In this document: piece by piece, positions 33,293-42,491 of the stretch
How positions within the stretch are numbered: position 1 is the stretch's first letter
How the letters are laid out: every line of letters starts with the position of its first letter
NCBI RefSeq assembly: GCF_027706745.1
Contig: NZ_JAQFWP010000024.1
Coordinates: 1 to 64,000 of the forward strand
Source: Nocardiopsis suaedae
Lineage (GTDB): Bacteria > Actinomycetota > Actinomycetes > Streptosporangiales > Streptosporangiaceae
Direction: 5' to 3'
DNA length: 64,000 bases
Notes under the pieces: model-generated
The model's input: the letters and a program-made list of their open reading frames with translations, nothing else
Told to the model about the DNA's origin: nothing
Database searches by the model: none
Position numbers and translations under genes: made by a program

Positions 33293-33556
33293 TCAGCCGA
33301 GGTACTGGAGGACCGCGGCGACGAGCGCGGCCAGGCCGCCGACGAGAGCGCCGAGGGACGCGAGCGGCCACCGGGCACGCCACTGCTCCAGGCTGCGGAT
33401 GCGCTGCTCGTGCTCGTCGCCGGTCTCGCGCAGCTCGGCAATGTCAGCGCGGACCTGCCGCATCTCCCCGGCGGTGGTGCGCATCTCGCCGCGCATCTCT
33501 TGCACGGCGCCATAGACGTCCCGCGCGGTGACCACGCCGTTGAACGGGTCACCCAT
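33293..33556 (-). CDS. Small coiled-coil, membrane-anchored phage protein
   Basis: An 87-residue protein. A central coiled coil (AVQEMRGEMRTTAGEMRQVRADIAELRE and HEQRIRSLEQW) is followed by a C-terminal transmembrane helix SLGALVGGLAALVAAVLQYL. Proteins of this shape near lysis genes are often second holins or holin-like regulators. It starts in an ATGA overlap with the upstream tail-tip gene. The lysis role is inference. Confidence 0.65.
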   Translation of the reverse strand: MGDPFNGVVTARDVYGAVQEMRGEMRTTAGEMRQVRADIAELRETGDEHEQRIRSLEQWRARWPLASLGALVGGLAALVAAVLQYLG

Positions 33557-34062
33557 CACGCCACCCTCTTCGCCAGCAGGTACGACCCGGCGGCCAGGGT
33601 GGTCGGCGAGGAGCTGGAGGTGATCTGCGCCCACCGCAGCGTCACCGTGCCGGGGCCCTCCACCGTGATCTCCTCACGGGCGTAGGACCGGAGGGAGGAG
33701 GTGGCGGTGTTGCCGTAGGTGATGTCGGTGGTGTCCCCGTGCACCGCTGACCGCATGAGCTGGGCGTTGCGGTCGGTCGCCCCTGACTCCGGGCCCTGGA
33801 CGCGGCGGATCGCGTGCACCGTCGCACCGCCGGATAGGTTCCAGTCCACGCGCAGCCCGCCGGAGCCGGACTCGCCGGCGTAGTCCAGGCTGGCCTCGAT
33901 GCGCCAGACGCCGTCGGCGACATTGAGGGTCAGGTTGGGGTCGTCGGCCGGGGTGGACGTCGACGTGCGCTCCTCGTCGGAGCCCTTCAGCACGAACACC
34001 GGGTTGTGTTCGTTGAGCCGGTCGGCGGTCACCCGCATCCCGGCCAACCATGGGAACGGCAT
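33556..34062 (-). CDS. Phage tail-associated hypothetical protein
   Basis: A 168-residue beta-rich protein beginning MPFPWLAGMRVTADRLNEHN, a start often seen in actinophage minor tail or tip proteins. It continues NLTLNVADGVWRIEASLDYAGE and ends TVTLRWAQITSSSSPTTLAAGS, like a small jelly-roll or receptor-binding head. It lies between the large tail protein and the lysis genes, where such proteins sit. Role in host recognition is inferred. Confidence 0.65.
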   Translation of the reverse strand: MPFPWLAGMRVTADRLNEHNPVFVLKGSDEERTSTSTPADDPNLTLNVADGVWRIEASLDYAGESGSGGLRVDWNLSGGATVHAIRRVQGPESGATDRNAQLMRSAVHGDTTDITYGNTATSSLRSYAREEITVEGPGTVTLRWAQITSSSSPTTLAAGSYLLAKRVA

Positions 34063-34076
34063 CGCCCGCCCCCTTT

Positions 34077-37000
34077 CTAGAGTGCGATGGTCATGGGGTG
34101 GGCGATCCGCACATCCGCCCCCGCCGGATGCGGTTTCACGATCCCGTTGGTGGAGCGCTCAACGACGAACGACTGCGGGGCGGCATTGCCGTCCCCGATG
34201 ATCTGGGTGACGCGCATGACCTCCCCGCCCACCACGACGTCGAAGGGGAAATCGTCCGGGAAGTCGTCCGAGGTGATCCACGGCGGGACCGCGGTGGTGT
34301 CCACGGCCAGCGTCGTCTCGGCCGAGTCGACGGCGAACCGCAGCTCGGCCCCGGCGGTGTCGGCCCGGTCCGCCGCGTCGGGTACGGACACGGCGTCGGC
34401 GAAGGTGAACGTGATGTCGTCGATCCACGCCCGGTCCTCACCGGAGGACGCCGAGGCGTCCTTGGCGTAGCGGAACACCACCTCGGCCGCCCCCTCGACG
34501 TCGAGGGTGAGCGGCGCCCACTCCCGATACCCGGAGAAGGCGAACACCTCGCTGGTGTCGACGAGCACGCGCAGCTCGTCGAAGTTCTCCTCGCTGGAGA
34601 CTCGGTACCAGAACCGCAGCGTCCGGGCGCCGGCAGGAACCGCCACGACCGCGTCCGAGGTCTGGCCGTGGGAGATCGGCCCCGAGACCAGCGACCAGAA
34701 CCCGCCGTGCGCCTGGGCCGTGGTGCGCTCCCACGGGGCGTCACCACCAGCGGTAACGGGGATCGTGTAATCGGAGTCCTCGAACCCCTCACTGATCGTG
34801 CGGAGCTCGGGCACCGCCCCCACCGTCCACGGGGACGCCGGTGTACAGGTCAGCTCCACCTCCCACCGGTGCGTGCCGATGGTCTCGGTGTAGCCCTGCA
34901 CGATCAGGTCCGCCCCGCCCGGCGGCATCCACGCGGGCAGGTTCACAATGCGCACCCGGTCGCCGGCGTCGATCGCCAGCACCTCCTCCAGGCGCTCGCG
35001 CATCCGCGGGTTGGCCAGGTTCAGCCGGACCGTGGGGTAGCGCACCTCGTCCACGGTGCCCAGGTGCAGCCGCCACCCGGCCTGCCCGGGTAGCTGGGTG
35101 TCCTCGGCGACGTCGAGGGTCACCGACTCCTCGTAGCGGCCGACCCCGTCCGGCGGGTCGGCGACCGACAGCGGACCGGTCTCCTGCACCGCCCGGAACT
35201 CGGATCCGCCGTCGCGTTTGGCGGTGATGTCGTTCGCCAGCGCCTGGTCGTCCTCGACGGGCTCGAACGGCGCACCGATCACGCCCTCGGTGTAGTCGAG
35301 GATCAGCGTGGGCTCCTGGTTGTACAGCGACTCCCGGGCCCGGAACCGCAAACCGGCCCGGTCACGCTGCTCGTCGAGGATGCCCATGTCCGCCTCGGAG
35401 GCCGACTCCGCCGCGTCGAGGAACCCCCGGCCGGCAGACAGCGCCCCGACCGGGGTGGCGCCGGCGCCGACGGCCAGCAGCGGCACACCCTCGACGGCGG
35501 CCAGACGCGCGATCCGCGACCGGGCCGTCTCGCCCCGGAACCCCCCGAACGCGTCGTAGTACGCGACCGGGCCGCGAACCCCCCATAGGGACAGGTGGCC
35601 GATCGCCATGCCCTCCAAGTTGTCGTTGAAGGCGGCGGTGGTGGTGGAGATCCGCGTGACCCGCCCCACCTGGCCGGCGAACGCTCCGCCGTTTCCCCAG
35701 TTGTTGTCGTCCTGGTCGAGCCAATCCACCCGCCACCGCACGTCGGCGCCGTCCTGCCACGCCTCCATGCGGAACCGGCGCCACTGGCCGCTGAACGCCA
35801 CCCCCGCCCCGTCCAGGATGGTGTTCTGCAGGGCCAGCACGCCGCCGTCGGCGTCGAGCGCCACCACACGCAGCCGCCGCACCCCGTCGGTGCTGCTGGT
35901 GTAGAGCATGACCACCCACCGCGCAGCGGTCCCGCTGGTGGCCCAGTCCAGCATCACCGCGGCATCGTCGGGGTAGTCGCTGTCGGGGAGCAGGTAGAGC
36001 ATGTTCAGCGACCACACCCCGGTGTCGGAATGGGGCAGCGTCTGCGACGTGAACCGCGCACCGGGCCCCAGCGTGGGCAGCGGCAGCGACGAAGGCAGCG
36101 ACTCCTCCTCGCCGAACGCCATGTCACGCACGGTCAGCGGCGCCACCCCTCCCACCGCCGAGGCCGCGCGGGTCGCCGTTGCCCCGTCCTCCAGGGGCCA
36201 GTACGCCAGCGGGTACGCGCCGACGATGGTCCGCCGCAGCGGGGAGTGTCCCGGCGGGGACCCCTGGCCGAGGCGGCGCAGGAGGCCCGACCCCTCGATG
36301 GGCACCCACACGTCGGCCCCGGCCAGGTCCCACCGGGCCGGCCACGCTGACACCTCGCCTGAGAACCTCACCACCGGCTGCGGCACCGCCGCCTCGCGCG
36401 CGGTTACCTCGCCGAAGCGCACCATCACCGGGAGCGGGGTGTCCACGGCCGAAGACGACACGTTGCCTGACAGCGACACGTACCCGCCGGAGGTGACCAC
36501 GTCGTCGTGCGCCTGGGCGTGCCACACCATCGGCTCGTCCGCGCCATCGGCCCATACCCGCATACGGATCTCTGGGCCCACCGCCCGCACCCGCACACGC
36601 AGCAGCTCACCGGGGGCATAGGTCAGGCCGGTGACGGTCTGCAGCCCGGTCAGCGGCTCGTTGCCGTCGGGGTGGGCGCGGCTGATGCTAGCCGTAACGC
36701 GCAGCCCGGCGCCGGTGGCCACCCGGTAGCCGAGGCTGCACAGGTAGGCGCCCTCGACGCCGTCGCGCACCGCTACCGCGGCGAACACGGCCCCGCCCGC
36801 GAACCCCTGCGGGGCCTGGGACACCGAGGCGGTGAACACCAGGTCGACATCGGCGGGGATGGACGGGTCGAAGATCCGCATCAAACGCCGGTCCTCGATC
36901 GCGCTCAGGGTCAGGTGCGCTCCGGCCGCGTCCACCGAGTAGTCCGAGGCGGCGGTGCCGAGGCGCTCCCACTCCTGGCCGGTGTCGGCGGTGCCCCACC

Positions 37001-38513
37001 CGTCGGTCACGGTCCGGTCGAAGGCATCGGCCACGATCGGGACGTTCGGTGGGAGCTGGTCGCCGACGCGCACCCGGATCGGGGTGTTGCGGCCGATCCG
37101 CCCGTAGTACGGCGACACGGGATTGCGCGGGGAGTAGCGGCCGTGGCGGTTGTTGAGCAGCAACGACAACTTCCCCGGGTCCGCGCTCGACGCCTCGTCG
37201 GCCCGCCCCCGGGTGATGGACACATCAGAGCTCGTGCGCACGTCCCCGGTGATGTCCTCCCAGGCCTCGCCGGTGTGGAGCTCCACCATCAGGGTGGGCG
37301 GCCACTCGATCGGCACGGTGAAGTCCTCGACCCCGGCCACACCGACCGTCCGCACCGGGGCGGCCTCGGCGGCGACCATGCCGTTCTTGGTGTCCAGGGC
37401 GGCCCCGGCTGCGGACACGCTGCCCGCGGCGGCCACGGTCACCGACTTCGACGCCGTCGCGGTTCCGCCGGCGGGCGCGGACCCCATGGCGGTAGCCACC
37501 GGCCCCTCGGCCGCAGAAGTGGAGGCCTGCCCGGACACAGAGGCGGCGCCGGCGGCGGCCAGCGTGACGTCCACCTGGGCGGGCCCGATCACGGTGGCTG
37601 TGTCGTCGACGGCCAGGTGCGAGAGCCACAGCGGCGGCGGGGTCGGGTCGGCCTGCTCCAGCTGCACCATCAGGTCCAGGGCGGCGCCGGTCTCGGGGCC
37701 GACCTCGCCGTCGACCGGCAACAGCCCGAAGGCGTTCTGGAAGTCGGTGACCGCGTCGGTGGTCTCCTGCCCGTAGTCCCCGTCCGCGCCGAAGTTCGGC
37801 AGGATGTTCGGATCCCACACCAGGAGTTGGTTCTGCCGGTCCTCGACCGGGGTGCCCGACAGGTTCGCGTCGTTGTCCCCGGGCTGGAGGAGGACGCCGT
37901 CGCGAAACCGGTACCCGGTCAGCGCCAGCACGGAGCCGGTGATGGTGAGCCCGGTGAACTGGTAGGTGATCGCCGCCGTGGTCTGCCCGACCTCGTAGAC
38001 GCGGGCCTCCAGGTCCGTACCGTCGTAGGACAGCTCGACCCGCAGCACCTGGGCGATCTGCGGAGCCGTCCCCGTGAACGAAGCAGGGCCGATCGTCGAG
38101 GAGGCCAGTCCCCACGGCTTGACCCTGAGCTGGATGTTGCCGGAGGAGCTCTCCCGCACGAGCAGCCCGTGGGAGTCGCCTAGCCGCAGCAGCCACCGCA
38201 CCTCGTCGGTGCCGTGGCCAGCGACCTGGAGCCCCGGGACGCGGGTGTACACCCGGATGGTCCACGGCGCGGACGGCAGGGCGGCGAGCAGCCGCGGCGT
38301 GGCGATGCCCTCCCCGCTGGTGCCGCCCTGCCGGTGGTGCCCGGTGGCGGCCTCGACCGTGGTGCGGCCCACCACCTGGACCGTGTCGTCGTAGACCGCG
38401 CGGGTGCCCGCGTCCGCCACGGTGACCGTGCCCGCCCCCGCCGAGGAGGCGAGGGAGGTGTCGGTGACCGGGTTCCCGGTGGGCCCGTCGAGGCGGTTGT
38501 CGACCGTCAGCAC
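34077..38513 (-). CDS. Large multi-domain minor tail protein
   Basis: 1478 residues. Residues 1-220 form a beta-sandwich (lectin or LamG-like: WTIRVYTRVPG, VLRVELSYDGTDLEARVYE). About 233-285 is a PG_binding_1-like unit, LPNFGADGDYGQETTDAV. About 310-400 is an Ala/Thr/Ser-rich linker. From about 405 comes the actinophage tail region PPTLMVELHTGEAWEDITG with LLLNNRHGRYSPRNPVSPYY. A second LamG-like part starts VGAYPLAYWPLEDGA. The C-terminal third has a knob-like domain near WYRVSSEE and the end ADVRIAHPMTIAL. Starts with GTG after AAGGAGG. Probably the baseplate or central fibre protein contacting the wall. Confidence 0.8.
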   Translation of the reverse strand: MLTVDNRLDGPTGNPVTDTSLASSAGAGTVTVADAGTRAVYDDTVQVVGRTTVEAATGHHRQGGTSGEGIATPRLLAALPSAPWTIRVYTRVPGLQVAGHGTDEVRWLLRLGDSHGLLVRESSSGNIQLRVKPWGLASSTIGPASFTGTAPQIAQVLRVELSYDGTDLEARVYEVGQTTAAITYQFTGLTITGSVLALTGYRFRDGVLLQPGDNDANLSGTPVEDRQNQLLVWDPNILPNFGADGDYGQETTDAVTDFQNAFGLLPVDGEVGPETGAALDLMVQLEQADPTPPPLWLSHLAVDDTATVIGPAQVDVTLAAAGAASVSGQASTSAAEGPVATAMGSAPAGGTATASKSVTVAAAGSVSAAGAALDTKNGMVAAEAAPVRTVGVAGVEDFTVPIEWPPTLMVELHTGEAWEDITGDVRTSSDVSITRGRADEASSADPGKLSLLLNNRHGRYSPRNPVSPYYGRIGRNTPIRVRVGDQLPPNVPIVADAFDRTVTDGWGTADTGQEWERLGTAASDYSVDAAGAHLTLSAIEDRRLMRIFDPSIPADVDLVFTASVSQAPQGFAGGAVFAAVAVRDGVEGAYLCSLGYRVATGAGLRVTASISRAHPDGNEPLTGLQTVTGLTYAPGELLRVRVRAVGPEIRMRVWADGADEPMVWHAQAHDDVVTSGGYVSLSGNVSSSAVDTPLPVMVRFGEVTAREAAVPQPVVRFSGEVSAWPARWDLAGADVWVPIEGSGLLRRLGQGSPPGHSPLRRTIVGAYPLAYWPLEDGATATRAASAVGGVAPLTVRDMAFGEEESLPSSLPLPTLGPGARFTSQTLPHSDTGVWSLNMLYLLPDSDYPDDAAVMLDWATSGTAARWVVMLYTSSTDGVRRLRVVALDADGGVLALQNTILDGAGVAFSGQWRRFRMEAWQDGADVRWRVDWLDQDDNNWGNGGAFAGQVGRVTRISTTTAAFNDNLEGMAIGHLSLWGVRGPVAYYDAFGGFRGETARSRIARLAAVEGVPLLAVGAGATPVGALSAGRGFLDAAESASEADMGILDEQRDRAGLRFRARESLYNQEPTLILDYTEGVIGAPFEPVEDDQALANDITAKRDGGSEFRAVQETGPLSVADPPDGVGRYEESVTLDVAEDTQLPGQAGWRLHLGTVDEVRYPTVRLNLANPRMRERLEEVLAIDAGDRVRIVNLPAWMPPGGADLIVQGYTETIGTHRWEVELTCTPASPWTVGAVPELRTISEGFEDSDYTIPVTAGGDAPWERTTAQAHGGFWSLVSGPISHGQTSDAVVAVPAGARTLRFWYRVSSEENFDELRVLVDTSEVFAFSGYREWAPLTLDVEGAAEVVFRYAKDASASSGEDRAWIDDITFTFADAVSVPDAADRADTAGAELRFAVDSAETTLAVDTTAVPPWITSDDFPDDFPFDVVVGGEVMRVTQIIGDGNAAPQSFVVERSTNGIVKPHPAGADVRIAHPMTIAL

Positions 38514-38530
38514 GCGCCCCTCCTTCTATG

Positions 38531-38875
38531 TCAGTTGGTGAGGGAGATGGTGGTCGGCGACACCGTCAGCTGCCCGGCCCCGGAGAACGACTCCGGCGAG
38601 GCGAACTCGATGGACCCGCGCCAGACCCCGCCGGCGGCCCACAGGCCCAGGTGCGAAACGGTGGTGGAGGCAGGCACGTCGAACACGATCGGCGCGGCCG
38701 CCGCCACGGACGCCCCCGACGCGGGCTCCCAGGTGACCGCCTGCCGCGTGTAGGACCCGCCGGCGACCTCGGATGCCCCGGTGCCGCCGGGGTCGGCGGT
38801 GTGCAGACTCGCCTCGACGACGTCGCCTCCGGCGGCGTCGAGCATGACGTTGAACAGGCCGTTCTCGAAGGCCAT
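38531..38875 (-). CDS. Phage tail fibre-like protein
   Basis: A 114-residue beta protein: MAFENGLFNVMLDAAGGDVVEASLHTADPG, then GGSYTRQAVTWEPASGASV and VSHLGLWAAGGVW. This pattern is shared by small fibre or tip proteins of actinophages and Gram-positive siphoviruses. It lies between the tape measure and the large tail protein. It is presumed to be part of the tail tip; the exact position is unknown. Confidence 0.7.
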   Translation of the reverse strand: MAFENGLFNVMLDAAGGDVVEASLHTADPGGTGASEVAGGSYTRQAVTWEPASGASVAAAAPIVFDVPASTTVSHLGLWAAGGVWRGSIEFASPESFSGAGQLTVSPTTISLTN

Positions 38876-40690
38876 CTATCTACTCCTCGTTCCGAATGCG
38901 TTCTGCACGTCACCGCGGCCGTCGACCCGCACCATGCGGCGGATGAGGCGCTTCATCTCCTCGTCGGCGCCGGTCACGTCGATCACCACGCGCGGACTGC
39001 TGGCGGCGGCCACCCCGCGCCCGGCGGTACCCACCGATTCGGGTATGGACGCGGTGACCCCGCCGAGGGTGGCTCGCACCCCGCGGGCGCCGGTGGTGAT
39101 GCCCTTCTCCAGGCCGGTCATGATGTCCTGCCCGGCGGGCTCCAGCAGCCGCAGGTCGACCGTGGCCGGGCCCTTCCAGTCGGGGATCATCCCGGTGATC
39201 TCGTTGAACTTGCTGCGCAGCGAACCGATCATGTTCTGCACGCCGTTGATCAGGCCGCGGATGATGTTCTTACCGGCGTTGACCAGCCACGAAGCGGCAT
39301 TCGACACCGCGTTCTTGACCTTGCCGGGGATCGAGGTGACCAGGTCCATCATCCGGCCGACGCCGTTGGAGACGGCGTTCTTGATGTTGTTCCAGGCCTG
39401 CCGGGTGAGCATCTTGGCCATCAGCCACGCCCGCTTGATGTGCAGCTTGGCCAGCAGGAACTTCTTCAGGATGAAGCTCACGACGCCCTGGACGAGGCCG
39501 CTGACCGTGTCCTTGATCCAGGTCCAGGCGGCTGCCGCCGTAGCCTTGATCTGGTCCCAGTACTTGATGATCAGCGCGATCGCCAGCCCGATCGGACCCG
39601 TCAGCACGCCGAGGATCAGCTGCCAGTTGTTCTTGACGAAGTTGATGACCGCGTTGACGGCTGTCATGAACAGGCTCTTGATCGACTCCCAGGCGGCGGA
39701 GAGGGCCTGCTTGATCAGCTCCCAGGCCGCCTTCGTCGCGGCCACGATCTCGTCCCAGTAGACGATGATCAGCACGATCACGGCGATCAGCGCGATGATC
39801 CCGGCGATGATCCACGTGATCGGATTGGCCCAGAACGCGGCGTTGAGCAGCCACTGGATCGCAGTCCACACGATCGTGGCCGCGCGGACCACGAGCATGA
39901 TCGCGTTGTAGGCGGCCAGAGCGACCTTCGCCGCGACGATCGCCGCGGTCACCGCGCCGACCACGGCCGCCACCGAATTCAGCGCCGCTTGGTTCTGGTT
40001 CAGCCACGTCAGTGTCTGCACAAGCGCGTTCACCAGGGAGAACGCGCCATTGACGATCGTGTTGAAGAGGCTGGACCCCTCCATGCTGTTGAACAGGTCG
40101 GTCAGGTTCGCGCCCAGCTCTCGGATCTGGGGGCCCAGGTCGTCGGCGAGCTGGCCGACGACGTCGTTGAAGACCCCCGTCGCCGCGTCGATTGTTGGCC
40201 CCCACGACTCGAAGGCCCCCAGCACCGATTCGGAGAGCGCGGTGAGGGTGGGCGCCATCGACTCGAAGGAGGCGCCCAGGTTGGGCGAGAGCGCGTCGAA
40301 CGTCGACTGCAGGTCCCCGGCGACCGACATCAGAGTGGCTTCGAGCGGCGTCGCCATTTCCTTCAACTTGGCGGCCACGTTGGTCTTGAGCTGGGAGAAG
40401 CGCTCCTGCACCTCCTCGGACTGGGCCGCGGCGGCCAGCCCGACGCCAGCGATCCCGGCCCCGAACCCGACGGCCATCCCGGTCCCGGCGACGGTGGCCA
40501 CTGCTGGCAGGCTGACCATCGCCGCGCCGATACCCGTCGAGGCCACAGCGGTCCGGGTCGCCAGCCGGTCGACCCGCTGCCCGATGGTCTCGAATGCCTT
40601 GTCGGCGTCCTTCGCGGACTTGTTGAGTCCCTTGTCGAGGTCGTCGGCGTCGACCCCGATCCGCACGAGGAGTTCCTGGAGGGTGGCCAC
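38876..40690 (-). CDS. Tail tape measure protein
   Basis: 604 residues. The N-terminus MATLQELLVRIGVDADDLDKGLNKSAKDADKAFE is a typical tape-measure start. Hydrophobic helices (TGIGAAMVSLPAVATVAGTG, ITWIIAGIIALIAVIVLIIV) and repeated Trp-rich amphipathic units such as EIVAATKAAWELIKQALSAAWESIK follow. A relatively short tape predicts a tail of roughly 90 nm by the usual rule of about 0.15 nm per residue. It follows the two overlapping chaperone frames, the standard position. It threads the tail tube and is ejected with the DNA. Confidence 0.92.
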   Translation of the reverse strand: MATLQELLVRIGVDADDLDKGLNKSAKDADKAFETIGQRVDRLATRTAVASTGIGAAMVSLPAVATVAGTGMAVGFGAGIAGVGLAAAAQSEEVQERFSQLKTNVAAKLKEMATPLEATLMSVAGDLQSTFDALSPNLGASFESMAPTLTALSESVLGAFESWGPTIDAATGVFNDVVGQLADDLGPQIRELGANLTDLFNSMEGSSLFNTIVNGAFSLVNALVQTLTWLNQNQAALNSVAAVVGAVTAAIVAAKVALAAYNAIMLVVRAATIVWTAIQWLLNAAFWANPITWIIAGIIALIAVIVLIIVYWDEIVAATKAAWELIKQALSAAWESIKSLFMTAVNAVINFVKNNWQLILGVLTGPIGLAIALIIKYWDQIKATAAAAWTWIKDTVSGLVQGVVSFILKKFLLAKLHIKRAWLMAKMLTRQAWNNIKNAVSNGVGRMMDLVTSIPGKVKNAVSNAASWLVNAGKNIIRGLINGVQNMIGSLRSKFNEITGMIPDWKGPATVDLRLLEPAGQDIMTGLEKGITTGARGVRATLGGVTASIPESVGTAGRGVAAASSPRVVIDVTGADEEMKRLIRRMVRVDGRGDVQNAFGTRSR

Positions 40691-40709
40691 GGCTCACCCC
40701 CTCAGGCGT

Positions 40710-41189
40710 CTACGTGGAGTTGTTCAAGCGCTCGGCGATCGAACGGGCCTGGTCGAGGTCCAGCCCGGTCCATTCGGTGGCCTCGGTGGTGGTGTCCACG
40801 ACGGTCGGCAGCCCGCCGTCATCACGCACCTCGTAGCGGCCAGACGACGGCGCTGGGGCGGTGGCCGCTGCCCGCTGTTCACGGCGCCGCTGGGCGGCCC
40901 TGTGGGAGGCCTCGAAGGCGACCTGGGCGCGGCGGGCGGCCTGCAGCATCTCCTCGGGAGACTGCTTGCGGCGGCGCTTGCCGCCCCACTTGACGACGTG
41001 GTCTTCGAACTTGGGCGTCGTGCCCTTCTTCATGTGCGGGGCGACGGTGTCCATACCGAGCCGGGCGAACAGCGTGTCGAACCGCTCGGGTCCGAGCTGG
41101 CCGTAGAGCTTCTCGTAGGCGACCAAGTGCGCCAGATCCGGGTCGGTGAAGCGCTCCAGCACCTCCGAAGGGGGGATCTGGTAGGTCAC
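40710..41189 (-). CDS. Tail assembly chaperone, second frame (GT extension)
   Basis: 159 codons if read alone from a GTG at 41189 with no good ribosome site. It is more likely produced as the C-terminal extension of the upstream chaperone by a -1 frameshift at 41231-41237, giving about 301 residues in all. The joined sequence through the slip reads LQRRPELRLLYRLSV then TYQIPPSEVLERF, a natural continuation. The T domain has a DPDLAHLVAYEKL core and a basic helix GGKRRRKQSPEEMLQAARRA. It should bind the tape measure and bring the tail tube protein. Confidence 0.85.
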   Translation of the reverse strand: MTYQIPPSEVLERFTDPDLAHLVAYEKLYGQLGPERFDTLFARLGMDTVAPHMKKGTTPKFEDHVVKWGGKRRRKQSPEEMLQAARRAQVAFEASHRAAQRRREQRAAATAPAPSSGRYEVRDDGGLPTVVDTTTEATEWTGLDLDQARSIAERLNNST

Positions 41190-41209
41190 CGACAGGCGGT
41201 AGAGCAGCC

Positions 41210-41614
41210 TCAGCTCTGGTCGCCGCTGGAGTTTCCCTCCGCGTCCTTGACCTGCTGATCGAAGGTGCGGTCCATCCCCGAAAGCGACTGGACGAGGACG
41301 AACAGGCCGTTAACCACCCCGGCGTTCTTCTGCGCAAGCATGGGGGCGTCGGAGTCCTCGAAGATCCGACGATCGGTGTCCGGGTCGAACAGCGCCTGGA
41401 CGACGAGCTTGGCGCGCTGGGAGCGCATCTCCAGCTCGACGTCGCCGCCGCGCTGGGACTTCATCCGCATCGCGGTCGTACCGGCCTGGTAGGCGCCGAT
41501 CTGCGCGTCCGACAGGCCCTTGACCCGCACGGTGATGCCGCCCCACTCGGGGATGTCGATGTCCTCCTGCTTGGTGTCCTCAGCAGCGAGGATGGCTTCC
41601 TTCAGTGATTCCAC
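41210..41614 (-). CDS. Tail assembly chaperone, first frame (G)
   Basis: A 134-residue acidic protein (IDIPEWGGITVRVKGLSDAQIGAY, then LVVQALFDPDTDRRIFEDSD) lies between the major tail gene and the tape measure gene, as the G protein does in lambda-like tails. Seven codons before the stop it contains GGGAAAC in the phase G GGA AAC, so part of the translation should move to the next frame. The family is the actinophage tail assembly chaperone type. Confidence 0.85.
   Translation of the reverse strand: MESLKEAILAAEDTKQEDIDIPEWGGITVRVKGLSDAQIGAYQAGTTAMRMKSQRGGDVELEMRSQRAKLVVQALFDPDTDRRIFEDSDAPMLAQKNAGVVNGLFVLVQSLSGMDRTFDQQVKDAEGNSSGDQS
41231..41237 (-). promoter_or_regulatory. Programmed -1 ribosomal frameshift site GGGAAAC
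   Basis: On the minus strand GGGAAAC lies exactly in the X-XXY-YYZ phase of the upstream frame (codons GGA at 41236-41234 and AAC at 41233-41231). A -1 slip enters the frame of the 40710-41189 gene, which is open from there. Position and phase match known tail chaperone frameshifts. Confidence 0.9.
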
Positions 41615-41632
41615 GAGGGGTCCTCTCTATTC

Positions 41633-42052
41633 TCAGGCGGTGCCGAAGGTCGGCGGGCCGGACACCTTGAAGGTGGCGGTCATTTCGAGCTTGTCGTCGT
41701 GCGGAGCCGCGGGCTCGTAGCCCACGAGCCCGGCCTTGAAGGACCACACGGTGGCGGCGTCGTCGGGCCAGACGATCCGGTACCCCCTGGGCTTGGACGA
41801 GCCCAGGTCGTCCAGGAGCGCGTCGTGCTCGGGCGGGTCGTAGTTGACCTCGATCTCGACCTCACCGCTGCGCTTGATGCCGAACACGAACTCCTCCCAC
41901 TGGTCGGGGGAGTCGTGCGCGGTCACGTCGATCTGCTCGCGCTCGATCGAGGGGCCACTGAGGCTGGTAATGCTCTTGATCGGCTCGTAGGTGCCGCCGC
42001 CGGGTGTGGTCTCGCGTTCGAGGACCACCCCGAACCCGTCGTTGCCGGCCAT
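41633..42052 (-). CDS. Major tail (tube) protein
   Basis: 139 residues. It begins MAGNDGFGVVLERETTPGGGTYEPIKSITSLSGPSIEREQIDVTAHDSPDQWEEF, the recognisable start of the siphovirus tail tube family, with KRSGEVEIEVNYDPPEHDAL and a final KLEMTATFKVSGPP strand. It polymerises as hexameric rings along the tape measure. It is placed between the tail terminator and the chaperones, as expected. Confidence 0.9.
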   Translation of the reverse strand: MAGNDGFGVVLERETTPGGGTYEPIKSITSLSGPSIEREQIDVTAHDSPDQWEEFVFGIKRSGEVEIEVNYDPPEHDALLDDLGSSKPRGYRIVWPDDAATVWSFKAGLVGYEPAAPHDDKLEMTATFKVSGPPTFGTA

Positions 42053-42055
42053 AGG

Positions 42056-42481
42056 TCAGGCCTCCTGTTCTGTCTCGGTGGTGATGCGGAACCGCATCGC
42101 GACGTGCCGGATCCGGTCGTCTTCGTCGGGCACGTTCTGGCCGAACTCGAACCGCACCGCAACGACACGGTGGCCGGGCACGGTCATGGGCTGGTGGTCG
42201 ACCAGCTGCACGATGCGGTCGGCGATGTCGTTGGCCTCGTCCCAGGACCGCTGCGTGGACCACGCGTGCACATAGATCGTGGTGTCGCGGCCGAGCATGT
42301 CGTGGGCGTTGTTGGGGGCCTCAGTCGAGATCTCGCCGATGCTGACGTAGGGGTGCGGCAGCTGCTCGTCGACGTGGTCGCGCACCTGCGCGCCCAGCCC
42401 GGCGAGGGCGCTGTCGCCGGAGAGGCGTTGGAACAGGGCGGTTTGGATTCCGCGTGCGGGCCGGCGGGCCACGAGCGCCAC
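42056..42481 (-). CDS. Tail terminator / completion protein (DUF3168-like)
   Basis: 141 residues: IQTALFQRLSGDSALAGLGAQVRDHVDEQLPHPYVSIGE, followed by IYVHAWSTQRSWDEANDIADRIVQLVDHQPM. This is the small alpha/beta pattern of DUF3168 tail terminators, which stop tube growth and join tail to connector. It starts with GTG, four bases upstream of the major tail gene. Confidence 0.85.
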   Translation of the reverse strand: MALVARRPARGIQTALFQRLSGDSALAGLGAQVRDHVDEQLPHPYVSIGEISTEAPNNAHDMLGRDTTIYVHAWSTQRSWDEANDIADRIVQLVDHQPMTVPGHRVVAVRFEFGQNVPDEDDRIRHVAMRFRITTETEQEA

Positions 42482-42491
42482 GGGCCACCCC

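Noticed and set aside
36507-40993. Long rightward frames (558 and 821 codons) opposite the tail genes
   Set aside because: These are antisense shadows of the large tail protein and the tape measure, with His/Gly/Arg-rich low-complexity products.
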